Assembly (NCBI GenBank): GCA_004154925.1
Contig: QJNS01000041.1
Coordinates: 336,828 to 400,827 of the forward strand
DNA: 64,000 nucleotides
Direction of reading: 5' to 3'
DNA from: Monosporascus cannonballus
Taxonomy: Eukaryota > Ascomycota > Sordariomycetes > Xylariales
The notes beneath the pieces were generated by a model, which worked only from the letters and a program-made list of their open reading frames with translations, had not been told where the DNA came from and did no database searches. Both the position numbers and the translations under genes were made by a program. Shown here piece by piece: positions 50,306 to 62,753 of the stretch (position 1 is the first letter of the stretch; the number at the start of each line of letters is the position of its first letter).

Positions 50306-53300
50306 TTTTTATAATTATTTTTCTTTTTTAAACTGTTAATTCCTAATAATATTATTATTAATTCGATATAACGCGTTTCGTAAATCTAATTACATATATT
50401 TGCCGATAATTTACCATTATATTATATTATAAATAATTACCGTAATAATTAATGCATATTATATTATTTAATTAATTATATTCCTCTTAATTTCTTATTA
50501 TAATCCGTTTTTAAATTTACCTTATTTATCTTTTTTTTTTCATTTTGCGCCTATATTTCCTTTTTTTTCACGTATATGTTCTATTTGGTCTTCCGTTTTT
50601 TTATTTTTATTTCATTTCTTTTGTTTATTCTATGTATTATTTCCGTTCGTTATATTTTTTTACAAGAAATTCCGAAAGATATAATATTTTAATATTAATA
50701 AGAATTAAAATTTCCTTTAACGTTATCTTTTTAACGCCGATAATAAAATAAATATTAAGTATATTATAAATAATAATAAATTATATTATATTTACGTAAT
50801 ATAACGTTTTTTCAATTACGGTATAATTTATATTTAAATTTTAAATACTTTATATTATATTAAAATTAATTAGTATTATAAAACTTTCGTACGGTAAATA
50901 TTTAGTTTGTGTATTATTTATATTATTATTTAATTTCCATTTAAATTCCGATTATTTTTAAAGATACTGCTTAAAGAAAATTATAATTCGATACGGATAA
51001 TTAAGAATTAATCGACGAATTTAAAAAGGATCGTATTACTGGTATTTAATATTAATATTTTAACGTAATTGCGGTCGGTCGTCGACTTAACGTTTTTCGT
51101 AAGGCCAAATTCGCTTTTAATATAGTTATTATCAAGGAATATTATTTTTTTTAATATAGTGAAAATTGATTTCCGATTATTCGTTATAATTACGGAAATT
51201 TAATTTTAATATTATTTTATAAGTTTATCAATTTTAATTCTTTTTCAATATTACGAGTTTTTTTAATTTTGTAATTAATGTTTAATTAAGCGTAATTTTA
51301 AAATATTTTTATAAATATAGTAATTTCCGAAGATTAGTATATTATTACGTTTTTTATTTACTAATATTTTCCGCTCGCTTTTTGATATTTTAATCAAATT
51401 TTAATACTTATTAATAATTATAATTAAAAACCGGTTTTATCCGGCGAAATTATTATTAAACCTAAATATATTAAACGTTCTAGAGTTAATATTTTATTTT
51501 CGATTAATAATAAATTATATTCCGGTTAATTAAGCTTTATCTTTCGTAAAAAAATAAAACGTTTTTAAGGTTTTTCCGAGTTTTACGCCTAATAAATTTA
51601 ATAAACGTACCTGTTTTTTGCCGTTATATATTTTTCGAATATTTTCCGATATGTGTATACTAATTTCTTTTATATATTTATTAATAATTAATTTACTTAC
51701 GGCTTAATAATTAAATGCGAAACTTTATTTTCGGAATAAAAATTTAATTCTTTTTATATTATTTAGTAATTTCCGATTAATATATAATAAAATAATTATT
51801 TGCCAAAAATTTAAAAATAATTATATAATTAAATACTAATTAATTCTTAATTATGTTGTTATTATTTTACGGTTTTTAAATCGTTTTATTTTTTATATAT
51901 ATGTTTAATTTTTTATAATATTATAATATTTTAAATACATATTCGAAATATTTTTGGGGTTTTTACGTATTATATTTAACGGGTTAAATTTTTTTATTTA
52001 ATTAGATATTTGCTTTATTCGTAATTATTTCGATAATAGATAATATCCTTTATTATTTATTTTTCTTATTTTTTTATTAAATCCGGTAATATTATTTAAA
52101 TGTTATCCGGTTTTTAATTATATTACCTTTTTAGTAAAGATATTAAAAATATGTTATATACTTATTATTATTTAATTTAAAAAATATTTTATATATTTAA
52201 AAATCTATGTGTTATTTAATCGTAACTCGATTATAAATAAATATAACCTTTTTATTTTTAAATTTAAATTTTTAAAATAATATATTTATTTATTATTTTA
52301 AGTAAAATTGGATAAATGTGTAACGTTAATTATAATATTCTTTTTAAATTACTATTATTTTTTAAATATTCGTATATTATTTAATAAATTATTATTATTT
52401 TTAAATAATATTTATATAAGGTTTTAAACGGAAAACGGCCGGTAAATATATTCCGTATATTAATATATACGAATTCCGTATTTTATAATAATTTTATTTA
52501 ATTATTTCAATATTCATTAAGATAAATACGAAAATAATATTTTAAAATGTATTACATCCATTCCGTTTATTTATTGATTTATAAATAAAAAGCAATTAAG
52601 TTTTATTTTTTTTATTTTTTGTTTCTTACAAAATACTGCTTAAATTAATTTATTAATAATTTATTTTTTTTCGTTAATAATTCCGGTTAATCTGTTAAAT
52701 TTATATTTAACTTTATTTTAAAGCAATTAAGTTAATTCGGCTATAATTAAAATTTTCACCGTAAAAATAAATAACTTTAATTTCGTAAAACTGTTAACGA
52801 TTATCAAGATTATGTTATATTTTAATCGGTTTAAATTTAAGCTTTTAAAAAGGTTTATAATAAAACTTAATTAAAACTTTTGAAAAAATTATTTAAATAA
52901 CGGTAAAAGCTATAATTATCTATATAATTTATAACGTAACTTTATTATGCTCTAATAATTCTGATATTATTTGGTATATTTTGGTGTATTGTTTGCTATA
53001 ATCTTTTAATAAAGTTTTTTGGTTATTAATTGTAATATACGGATATATTATATATATTTTATTTTTAAATTATTATAATATTAATTAAATACTTATTTTC
53101 ATAAAGTGGTTTATAAAAAATTACGAAATTATTTCGATAATATAAAACTTTATTTAAATTTAAAATATATTTTCTTTTTATTCCGGCTTAGTATTTATTT
53201 ATTGATAATAATTTTATAATATTTAAACTTTTAATTTATAATTTTCGAAATTAATTATAAAATTATTAGGAAATCTTTAATTCAAATATTATTTCGTCCT

Positions 53301-54479
53301 TAAATAAATGTTTTGCTAAAAAACGTAAAGCGTATTAATTATAAATAATAATTTTAATATTCATTTTGTTTTTCTTAAACGTTTCGAAATTTAATTATAA
53401 TATGGTTATAATTTGTAATTATTGTTAATTAACCGTTAATTATATTATTATTATAACTTATATTTATATTATTATTCATAAACAGTAAATTTAATAAATA
53501 TACATTTTTTATATTCCTTTTATGAAAAGGCTTTTTATAATTCTTTAATAAACCCTTTTTGTTTTTTTAAATAAATAATTATTATTAAAATTTCCATTAT
53601 TTAAAATTTATTTAGGAATTTTATACTAACCCAATTTTGTATTATTGTTATAAAACTCTTTATTTTTATACGTAATTTTTTTAATATATAATCCGTACGT
53701 TTAAATAATTTATTTGCCAAAGTAACGATATTTAATTAATATTAAACTTTTAAATTAAATTATATAAAAAAATAAATTTATTAAATTAACATTTTTTAAA
53801 AATTGCGTATTATTATTTTTATTAAATTTTTTAGTACCATATAATCGGTAAATATTAAGAAACTTTTTTTCGTACTTTTAAAATATTATTATTAATATTT
53901 TAAATTTTTTATAATTATGAATAATTTTTATTATTTTACAATTTTCCTTTTTACGATTACATTTTATTTTCGTAATTAATATATATTTAAATGTTAATAT
54001 TTTCCGTATTTTTTAATAATACTTTTAATATAGTCTTTACTAAAATATTTCATTTAAACTTAATATTTTTAATATTATCTTAATATCGGAATATGGTTGC
54101 CGATTAAAAGGTATTTGTTAAGTTTTAAAATATAGTTTTAATTTTTTTAAGTTATTAGAATTTTATTATTTTATTTTTACTTTACGCGTTTTTTAAAAAC
54201 TTAATAATAATTTTAATAATATATTTATAATAAATAGTAAATTTTTAATAAAAACTTACAAATTTTAAAAATATTTAAATATTATAAATTAAATTAAACT
54301 TTGATTATATTTCGATAATATCGCCCTACTAACGGTTTATTTTCAAACCGTTAATAATAATTATAAATTTTAAAAATTCTATTTTTTTATAAAAATTCTT
54401 ATTTAAAAGTTTTGGTACATAATTAATATTATATTAATTATTTATAAATTAATTAAAAGTATTTTAAGCATTTTTTCGT

Positions 54480-54860
54480 TACTTATATAAATAATTATAT
54501 TCTTAAATATATTACGCATATATAATTAATTAATTTATTTAATATTTCACAAATATAGGTTTAAAACGTAATTAACGTGGTAATAGAATTAAATAATATA
54601 ACCGTATATTTAAATTATTGATATTTCGTTCGGAAAACAATTCTTTATTAATCGTTCTTTTTAATTTTAATATAATAATAAATATTTTTAAAATTCATTT
54701 TCCAATGTATTTAAATTAATTTTAAGCAATTTATTATTTTTATAATTGAAAATAAAAATATGAGTTTTTTATCGTTATTCGATTTAACATTTTATAATTG
54801 ATATATAATTGGAAATTACCGTCTTTTTTAAGCACAAATAATATTAATATTTTTATGTCC
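54480..54860 (-). pseudogene. Reverse transcriptase relic of element 3
   Basis: The minus strand reads LKKDGNFQLYINYKMLNRIT (54755-54842; compare K-K-D-G-x-x-R-x-x-x-D-Y-R-x-L-N). It then reads TTLITF and TYICEIL (from A-P-A-T-F-Q-x-x-I-x-x-I-L, 54540-54590), then KNIIIYISNEK (54490-54515, from D-D-I-x-I-Y-S-x). Both catalytic Asp codons appear altered. Confidence 0.82.
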
Positions 54861-57047
54861 GTTTTCAAATACCGTATTTAATTTATTTTTAGGTTTTTTG
54901 GGATATATTTTTCAAATATTTTCTCTTAAATTTCCGAAATACTGTAAAGTAAGCTAAATAAAAACGTCTTTTTGAGCTTAAATTTATTATATATTCTTTC
55001 TTTAAAAATTAAGGTATTTTCTTTGTTATGTGTTTGGAATATATTAACCGAAAATGTTTTAAATATATAAAAGAATTGATTTTTTTTATTTTTGTTATTT
55101 TTCGAATTACGAAATATTTAGTTTTTTGATTATGTTTATTAAATTAACGGTATAAATTTGCTTACCGAAAAACGTTAAATTTATAAATTCCTACCCATTA
55201 ACTCTTTTTAATAATTTATATCATTATTAATATATATCTATATTTAATGAAATACCAAATTTATTTATTTATAATTTAAATAATAAAAGATCGAGCGCTT
55301 TCCGGTTACGGCATATTATAAAATAAATTTGCTTAAATTTTCGTTCGTTTTTATTATTATTTATTATATTAATAAAAATTTCTTAAACATTATAATATTT
55401 ATTATAAGCGGTATTAACGTTAAAAAGGCCTGCAATATTTACGAAAATTAATTAAAAATTAACTTTTTTTCGTTAATTATTTACTTATAATTTTTATTTA
55501 TATTCCGGTATTTATATTTATTTATATTATTATATCCCTCGGATCTTTTTCAATAAATACTTTTTTTAAAAATATAACTTTATTGCGATTATCTTATAAG
55601 TATTATTCGAAATGGATTAAATGTATACGTTTATTCCGGTTCCTTTTTTATGTTTATATGTAAGGATTAATTTAATTTATCCTTATATATTATAACTTTT
55701 TATATAATATTCGGAAATGTATTTTTATATAATTAAAATAATAAAATTCCCGTATTTTTTATAAATTTGCAAGTTACGTTTTTATAATTTAGCTTTTTAT
55801 AATTATAATATTTAAATAAGCTTTTATAAAAATTAAAGATATTAAGTTATATAAATTTATTTTAATCAAGGTTAAATCGGTAATTATTTGCTTTCTAAAT
55901 ATAAAAACAGTTACGGTCCTTATTATTTTTATATAACGCCTTTAATTTGTTTTAAGGATTTGTTTCCCTAAAACGTTAAAATAAAATTATTTATTTTTAT
56001 TAATATCTTTATCAAAAAATAAGTAGTTTTTTTCGTTTTTTTAGATATTTTAAGAACATTTTACTTTATTTATTACGTTATTAATTCGTTTTAATTTAAT
56101 GTTTTTTCGTAATAAAATATTTCGTAACTTTAATATTAATTTATAAAAATAATTAAAAATAAAACATTTATTATCTTAATTATATTCCGAGTTAAAAACG
56201 TTTATAAATTTTATTTTAGAAATTAAAAACTTTTATTTAATATAAAAATTTAATAATAATTAATTAGATTTTTATCGTAATTCTATGAATTATTCCCTAT
56301 ATTTCTTATCGAAAAAACTAAGATTTACGTAATTCTTCTTAATAAAAATCCATAAATCCTTTATTTTTAATTTTTTCGTAACTTAAATAATTAAATACAA
56401 TACGGTATAATTATTAAACGTTTATAATAAAAACGTCCATATAACTTATAAGCTATTAGATATAAATAAAGACTTTTCGCCTTAACTTTTTAATATAAAC
56501 TTTTATAATAACTTTTATTTAATTTTTTAATTAATATACGCTTAAAACCTTTCTGGTAATTATAATATAATACTTATTTATTACTTTTAGGCTTATATAA
56601 CAATATTGCAATTTACTTATAAAATTTTATTTTTTTTATACCATTATTTATTATTCGGTTAACTTTTAAAATAATTCCGAATATTATTTATTTTATTAAC
56701 GAATAATTTCTAAAATGTAATTAATATTAAGGGGTTTATCCTTTCTTTATTTTGAATTTCGAAACGCGGTTATTATATTATGCCCGTTTTCCGACCGTTT
56801 AATTAACGGTTATCGCAACGTATTTTTATTATATTTGTAAAATCATTCGAAATTTCGGGAATTATGATCCTTTATCCGTTAAAGTTCCATTATAAGCTTT
56901 TTCGCCCATTTCTGTACCGTAATCGATTATTCGTTAATTAAGTTCCGATAGGCAATTTTTTCGACTAATAACTTCAATTTATTTTGTAATCGATAAGTTT
57001 TACTTTTAAAAATTATTACGTTACCCTTTATAATAAATAGAAAATTT

Positions 57048-57252
57048 GTAAAATAATAAATAATTATAAGCCAAGTAAGGTGATTTCCGATTAATCGTAA
57101 AGCAGATTTCAAAAAGTAAATGTATTAGGTTATTTCTATTTGGCATTTCCTATTAGCTGTTAGATAGTAGATTTATATTAATAAGTGGGTCGGTGGCTGA
57201 TCGATAGCTGGTCGGCTACCAATCTTATCCTCATAAGGGCTGTATTCTCACA
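57048..57252 (+). repeat. 5' LTR of element 3
   Basis: It runs from TGTAAAATAATAAATAATT to GGGCTGTATTCTCACA and is followed by the TSD ATTAC. It is written in plus orientation, although the element reads on the minus strand. Confidence 0.88.
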
Positions 57253-57257
57253 ATTAC

Positions 57258-57993
57258 GAAAATTCCGAGTTTTTTTAATTTTAACATTTAATTTATTTTT
57301 GACCTAAATAATTAAAAACTAATTTTTAAATTTCTTTGAAATTGTTATAAATTTATTTAAAATATTAGTTTGAATAAAGTTTTTAAACTTTTATTTTTAA
57401 TTTAAAACGAATGGTTTCGTTACAGCACTTAGGTAATCCTTTATTGTAAATGATTTTTTTAAGTTTTTAAAAATTATTCGTTTTCGTTTTAATATAAGCG
57501 GTAAACCAGGTTTTATATTATTAATTAGGCTTTATATAGCCCGTTTGGAGTAAACGCAAACCTTTATATTAATTTTCATATACTTTAGTAATTAAATTTA
57601 ATTAAAAAACAAATTAATCTTTTAATATTTAATGTAAATTTTAAATTGTAATATTTCTAAAAATAATTAAATTAATTTTAGGGTTTGTAATTTTTTTATA
57701 ATTACGGTACTTTACATTTGAATATCAACGTATTTAACGTTAATTTTAAAATTTCTTTTAATTTCTTCTAGCCACCTTTTGCAAAATGCTTTATATCTTT
57801 AATATATTTATTTTCAAAATCCGTAATAAATAACTTCTTAAAGTTTTTCCAATAAAAATCGTATTAAACAAAATTTATACGAAAATCTTCTTAATTAATT
57901 AAAGCTTTCACATACTGTGGTTTCGTTTAGGGGTTAACTTACTTAATATATTCTTCGAACGAAAAGCTTTTTCGAAAACCCGTAAAACAATTT
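57258..57993 (-). pseudogene. Unidentified coding relic truncated by element 3
   Basis: On the minus strand a single frame can be followed for about 240 codons from RVFEKAFRSKN to LGQK...NSEFS. It is broken almost only by TAA where Gln codons are likely and a few TGA or TAG. It includes YKGLRLLQTGYIKPN and KIIYNKGLPKCCNETIRFKL. It stops at the ATTAC where element 3 inserted. No domain recognised. It may be a retroelement gag or a host gene. Confidence 0.45.
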
Positions 57994-58199
57994 ATGTTAA
58001 AAATGGCGAAGATGGTAAAATACTAAATACAGCTAAAACCATTATTAAAATATGAATAAAAAAACGAATAAAAATAATTAAAATAAATTTTTTAAAATTC
58101 ATTTTAAAAATTAAATTATGCGATACATTATAAAATAATAAAATAATTTAAATTAAAGAATAAATTTTATAATTAATTTATCGGTAGTTATTTTGCATG

Positions 58200-58487
58200 A
58201 TTAAAATATTAGACTTATAACTGTTTTAATTGAGCTAATTGCGAAAAAAAGGTTCCATAAAGCATAAGAAATAATAATTATCTGATTAAAATTAAGCTTT
58301 AGAGAGCTGTAACTAGAAAGCGTTCTATATACTGTGAACGCGCCGGAACAAGGTTTCTCCGAGGTGCTATGGAGCTTGATGACTAACACAGATACCCCTA
58401 TTTCACGACAACAGCCGAATGTCATTATCCTTCCAATGTATATTCGGACTTTTATTCAGATAGTTATAGCTACGCTCACAGAGTAGT
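58200..58487. other. Boundary between RIP-eroded DNA and the gene compartment
   Basis: Base composition changes within about 150 bp: eroded, almost C-free sequence up to about 58250 and balanced sequence from about 58320. The stretch is the 3' flank of the UstYa-like gene. The 74-codon minus-strand frame at 58201-58425 straddles the boundary and shows no family resemblance. Confidence 0.75.
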
Positions 58488-59585
58488 TTAAGCTATATTG
58501 CTATTTAAATCAGATGGTGACCAGACGCCAGGCACGACGGACGTGTCGAGTGGTTTCTTTTCGTAACCCACTGCTAGAATGCCTCGATCATTCGTGATCC
58601 TGTGACTTTCGAGCCAGTCATAGATTGGGCCCCATTCTTTGCACTGGCGCTGATAACCCCAGCCAGTTCCCTCAACTTTCCCGCGCCACTCGACCGTCAA
58701 ATCTGGATTGCACATGATAGTTTGCCGTACGTAGTCCCAGCAATGATTAAGATGTTCAAGCTGCCAACCGACCCCGAACAAGGGCTCGGTCTTGTCGCCA
58801 GTTTGATTGTAGTAAAGATCATAGAAGGCATGCTTGGTAGAGTACTATTCGCATAGTTAACAGGCAATGAACACCGATGTCTACTGAAGGACGGAGTGTA
58901 GTATCAGATACCTACCAAACAGTGGAGTTGATGGGCGATTCCAGTCCACCCTGAAGCGCCTCTAGGTAATGAATTGTCGAGACCCGGCATATCTGGCAAG
59001 CCTGTCCCATTAACCATTACAAGGCCTCGACCTACTGTTATGTCACGATCAAGTCAGTTCCTGGACATTGCAGGTCCCCTGAAAGCCTCACTTACACGGC
59101 ATCAGATGGCTCCAAGCTTCCAACTCTTTCTCATCTGGAAGGCTGGCGAATAAATCGTCGGCTTCGAGGACTTTTGTTACAGGAACTGTGGAAGAACAGA
59201 TTAGCATGATCAGGGGATGTAAGTAATCTTCCGACTCTGTGGATATTGATAATCCTCCTTCCCCCAGAGGCATGCCTGCAGCTTTGGATAGCAGAATTAA
59301 GGATGCGGACTTACTTGACGGAGGGAACCACTTCGGCAGCGGCTCAGGTTCGCACCGCGATGCACCGTTTCGCGTAGCAAGCAATAGAAGTATGATGCAG
59401 AGGGATATTGCATTGGATAGGGAAAGAAAAAATGTAGACCCATACCTATGGAGTCGTGTTGGAGTGGAAACCGGGACAGACAGGTCACGGGTATGGATCA
59501 GCCTGGCATTCTCTGAATCGCTGGAGCTTCTTGAGGCCATGCCTCCATCCTCCTTGATATCAGAAGAAGACTTCCGGGAAGTCAT
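58488..59585 (-). CDS. UstYa-like (DUF3328) oxidase, four exons
   Basis: Exons 59315-59585, 59096-59185, 58916-59034 and 58488-58844 join in frame to 278 residues, using GTAAGT, GTAAGT and GTAGGT donors and ACAG, ACAG and ATAG acceptors. The N terminus is Ser-rich and cytosolic. Residues 51-71 form one membrane helix (FFLSLSNAISLCIILLLLA). The lumenal part carries the two family-defining H-x-x-H-C motifs, HQLHC (155-159) and HLNHC (191-195, followed by WDYVRQTIMC), and a C-terminal GWG...QCKEWGPIYDW block. UstYa-family proteins catalyse oxidations or cyclisations in ustiloxin, cyclochlorotine and other fungal pathways. The substrate here is unknown. It lies 1.3 kb from the enoyl reductase on the same strand and directly borders RIP-eroded DNA. 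The start at 59585 is the first ATG upstream of the membrane helix. Confidence 0.9.
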
Positions 59586-60918
59586 ATTCGTATCACCTGT
59601 CCGTTCCTAGCCGACTGTGTGAGCACGCCTCAATCGACGAGGGCATCAGGGAGGGGCCTTCTTTATGAATTGGTGCGGGCGAAATCAGGACAACTACGTA
59701 CGAATGCGAAAACCTCGACCCATCCATTTCCTACTTCCTCGTTCGAAGGGGGGCCTGCCAGGGATTGGGGGCCCTTCTAGCCGTGTAAAAGTTGCCATCC
59801 CCTGAAGGGCCACCCATTTGGATACCATACGGGACCAGCCACAACCGACCGGCAGATCCCTGCAAAGGCGATTTAGCTAACTATACCATCATCTGGAGGG
59901 TATATACAAGACCCGATGGGTAAGTGGAGGCCGGCTCACGAGGGAACACGCTGAACTTATCAGGGTCTGAACAAAAAGATAAAGGATCGATTTCATACTC
60001 AAGCAAGTTAAGCAAGCGGGCATTTCGGCACGTGTTGAGAGGTGACCAAGACAGTGCGGGTTGGTGCCCAACCGATCAGCCAAGAAAATCAGACCATCAT
60101 ATACAATTTACTGCCCGGGCACGTAGCAGAGATGCCGGTACCTTTGTCACCCCTGCTCCTGACATTCCGGCGTATACACACCCATCCGTATTCTCACGGG
60201 GACGAAGATTTCTTCTCTGATGTGCTTAGTATGCACAACAGACATGTTCAAGCTAGCTCGGCGGCATCTTCCTAGTGAGCTCCACTCCCGTCCATGAGAG
60301 TCCGGATCCTCGACAATGCCTCACCGATCTTGTATCACGCGGCCAAGCCCCTCCCCCCCGCTTAGTGGGGCTGACTGATACAACATATAGAGTAAGTCTG
60401 AGTTATACATATACGTATTGCTTGGAACACCAAGACCTAACCCCTTAAAATGCATATTTTTATATGCAGCTTAATCTTTCTAAACAATATCACTAATACA
60501 TCTGATCAGGGCCAAGTACTGCATGTATGTAACGTCGAATCCACAACCGTACGCTGACTGTGCCGGACTGAATTGCAGATTTTGGTGCTTATGTGTGGGC
60601 CCGGCTTAACTCGATCCTCAGGGGTGCACTTCTCGACTTGCTTGTGTTGAGCTCCACAAGGCTCCACAGTTGAATCGGCGTATGGCGCTTGTGGAACTCA
60701 CTAAAGTTAACCATCCTAAGTTGTATTCGGCTCTAGAAATCCAGGTCACTCGAAACAAAAAGGTACCAAGCAACGACAGAAGGAGGTTTTGAGCGAGGGA
60801 GTTACTGAAACAGGTACAGAGATTTGAAGCTTTCGATATGGGATGACATCGAGCTGTGGGCATCAGTTGGGGTTTTGTTCGTCTACAGAAAACGAACTAA
60901 GAATCTGAGATTGCACGA
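59586..60918. other. Intergenic region with no supported gene
   Basis: Balanced composition. Overlapping short frames on both strands (for example 59924-60220 plus and 60618-60863 minus) lack domain resemblance, conserved motifs or intron structure. It includes the presumed promoter of the UstYa-like gene and the 3' flank of the reductase. A short poly-C run occurs near 60351-60359. Confidence 0.6.
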
Positions 60919-62122
60919 CTACATGCGAACTACGACTTTTTCACCTGAGAGTTTCTTGTTTTTGATCAAGTCCATCCCAGCCATAATAGCCTCAAACCCA
61001 CCATCCAGGATGCGCAGTGGATGATGTTTCAGTTTTCCCTCCTCGACCAGCTTTCGAGCAACATTCCAGAGCTCAATCCCGAAATCGCGCAGTTCCTCAG
61101 AGGGCTCACTTGCGTAGGGTTCCGGCCACGTGCAGCCTTCGCCAAAAACTCTGGGGCCGACCGTGAAGTCCCTGCTCACTACCTTTCGCGTGGCGGCATG
61201 CTCTGCCCAAGGATCCAGGGATACGTATTTGCCGCCAGCACGGCCAATTGCTGCGAAGCATAAGGAGGTAGACTCGACACTAGTGATGCAGTCCAGCGCA
61301 TACTTCAAATTCCCCTTGGTGTAAGTCTTCTGCATGTGAGTAAACATTGTTAGTTCGTGATTACTCTGCTAAAATGGTTGGCTACCACAAATTGAGACTG
61401 GACTCACGATCTTTTCTGCGCATTCCTTGTCGTTGCGATCGAACACCTCCTCGGCTCCGTTGCTCTTTACCAGGTTGAAATTCCTGGGCGAGCAAGTGGC
61501 GATGGGAATGAGACCCGAGCTGTGCGTTCGATCAGCGGTCGCCTAGACCAAGCAGAACAGTCCCGACCTACAGTCTGAGCAGCTGAATGGCGATGGTGGC
61601 AGTAGCGGTACTACCACCATAAACCAACACGTAAGCAGGCTTCTCGACCGGCTTGTTTGGCAGCGGCAGGCCGAGCAGCTTCAGGGCCAAGCCCGCGGTG
61701 CACAGGCCGACGGGCAACGATGCTGCAGCTTCTGTACTCCAAGATTCAGGAATCTTCATCCACATCTTGCCCCGGGTAACATTGTACTGTGCAAAGGCGC
61801 CGCGTGCGGGCGTCGGCTTGTAGAGTTCGTTCTGCGCTCCGCACACTCGATCGCCAACGCATACGTCGGTTACCTCGGATCCCACGGCAACAACAGTGCC
61901 TGCGAAATCTGCTCCGAGGATCGCATACGGCACAGCGAAGGAGCCTCGCATCTTGGTGTCACTAGGATTGACGCCGACAGCGTCGACGCGTACCAGGACT
62001 TGATCTGCTGGCATGGAAGGAAATGGCGCATCTTCCCAGATTACAACTTCGTCCTTGTCGTTCACGACCAGGCCGATCTGCGTTGCCGGTGGCGTGAAGG
62101 GGCTCATCGATAAGCTGCCCAT
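60919..62122 (-). CDS. Trans-acting enoyl reductase (LovC-like), three exons
   Basis: Exons 61572-62122, 61408-61519 and 60919-61329 give 357 residues, close to LovC-type enzymes (about 360). Introns are 52 and 78 bp with GTAGGT/CACAG and GTGAGT/GCAG sites. It is a zinc-free medium-chain dehydrogenase/reductase. The N-terminal GroES-like domain includes [20 protein letters not shown] and [13 protein letters not shown]. The Rossmann domain has the NADPH-binding [10 protein letters not shown] (about 167-176), followed after the first intron by [19 protein letters not shown] and GAEEVFDR. The C-terminal exon includes DCITS and the substrate-domain end [14 protein letters not shown]. In known pathways such enzymes reduce enoyl intermediates for a highly reducing PKS or PKS-NRPS whose own ER domain is inactive. 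It is divergent from the hydrolase at 62754. Confidence 0.93.
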
Positions 62123-62753
62123 CTGGAAAGATAGAAACTCCTGCGTGGATTTGAGTGTGGTTCAGTGGTGTATGTCCGACGGCGGCTGGGGCGAAACTGG
62201 GGGCAGCCGACTTAATTGGATTGGGGGAGCTTTGTTTGATACTTGGCAAGAGCGCAAATCGTCTGGGGCATTTCGGACCCAGAGTGCGGTCCTCATTTAA
62301 GTAGCCGATACACCGGTGGCCACACCATAACTGAGGACACCTTGACCTGTGGGTTCCCCGAGTATGACGTCGTGCAATGAATGCATCAAGGGAAGTTCCA
62401 TGTAAGCTTCTGGAAATAAGCTAATGTACAGGCAGGGTCAAACGGCCTGGGCATTCCTTTTCACGTACGTACTCACCGCACCGACAGTCACTAAGCTTCT
62501 TACAACCAAGGGAGAAAATATGCTCGTACATTAAACGGGTACTCTCTATATTTTTAATGTGGTTCTTGGCTGTTTTAAACCATCGGAAATCTTGTCGGCA
62601 GCTCGTCCAAACCTCCCGGGAACAACTTGCGTTCGAGAACTATTCTTGCTCCCACGACAAGTTTACGCAGTTTTGATTTTATAACCTCCGTACGCATGCA
62701 CTGATCCCATCTCGACGCAACAAGCACCCATTGGCGGGAACACAAAACCAGCA
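62123..62753. promoter_or_regulatory. Shared divergent promoter of enoyl reductase and hydrolase
   Basis: 631 bp separate the two start codons, which are read outwards. No coding frame is supported. A TTTTATAACC stretch at about 62676-62685 could serve as the TATA-like element of the hydrolase, and an inverted CCAAT (CATTGG) lies at about 62729. The arrangement suggests co-regulation. No specific regulator site was identified. Confidence 0.6.

Larger units (their letters stand above)
50125..57252 (-). mobile_element. Ty3/gypsy element 3 (minus strand), older and strongly eroded
   Basis: A 7.1-kb element with a perfect ATTAC TSD. LTRs of about 205 bp lie at 50125-50305 (3' LTR, lacking its last 20 or so bases) and 57048-57252 (5' LTR). 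The only domain I can read securely is a minus-strand reverse transcriptase (54480-54860). The LTRs are unrelated to those of elements 1 and 2. The rest is too AT-rich to assign, though a frame near 51460-51660 may belong to the integrase or downstream region. Confidence 0.85.

Noticed and set aside
1..58200. Mitochondrial DNA or a mitochondrial insertion, suggested by very high AT content
   Set aside because: The region has Ty3/gypsy domains, LTRs with TSDs and transition-only divergence between copies, which fit nuclear RIP. No mitochondrial gene was recognised.
58602..58856. Plus-strand frame opposite the last UstYa exon
   Set aside because: The minus strand carries the H-x-x-H-C motif and correct splice sites, so the plus frame is a shadow.
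59924..60275. Overlapping plus-strand frames as a gene
   Set aside because: They are mutually overlapping and of unusual composition, with no motifs or plausible introns. The opposite strand is equally open.
60618..60863. Minus-strand frame as an extra exon of the enoyl reductase
   Set aside because: The reductase already ends with a typical C terminus at 60919, and this frame has no matching domain.
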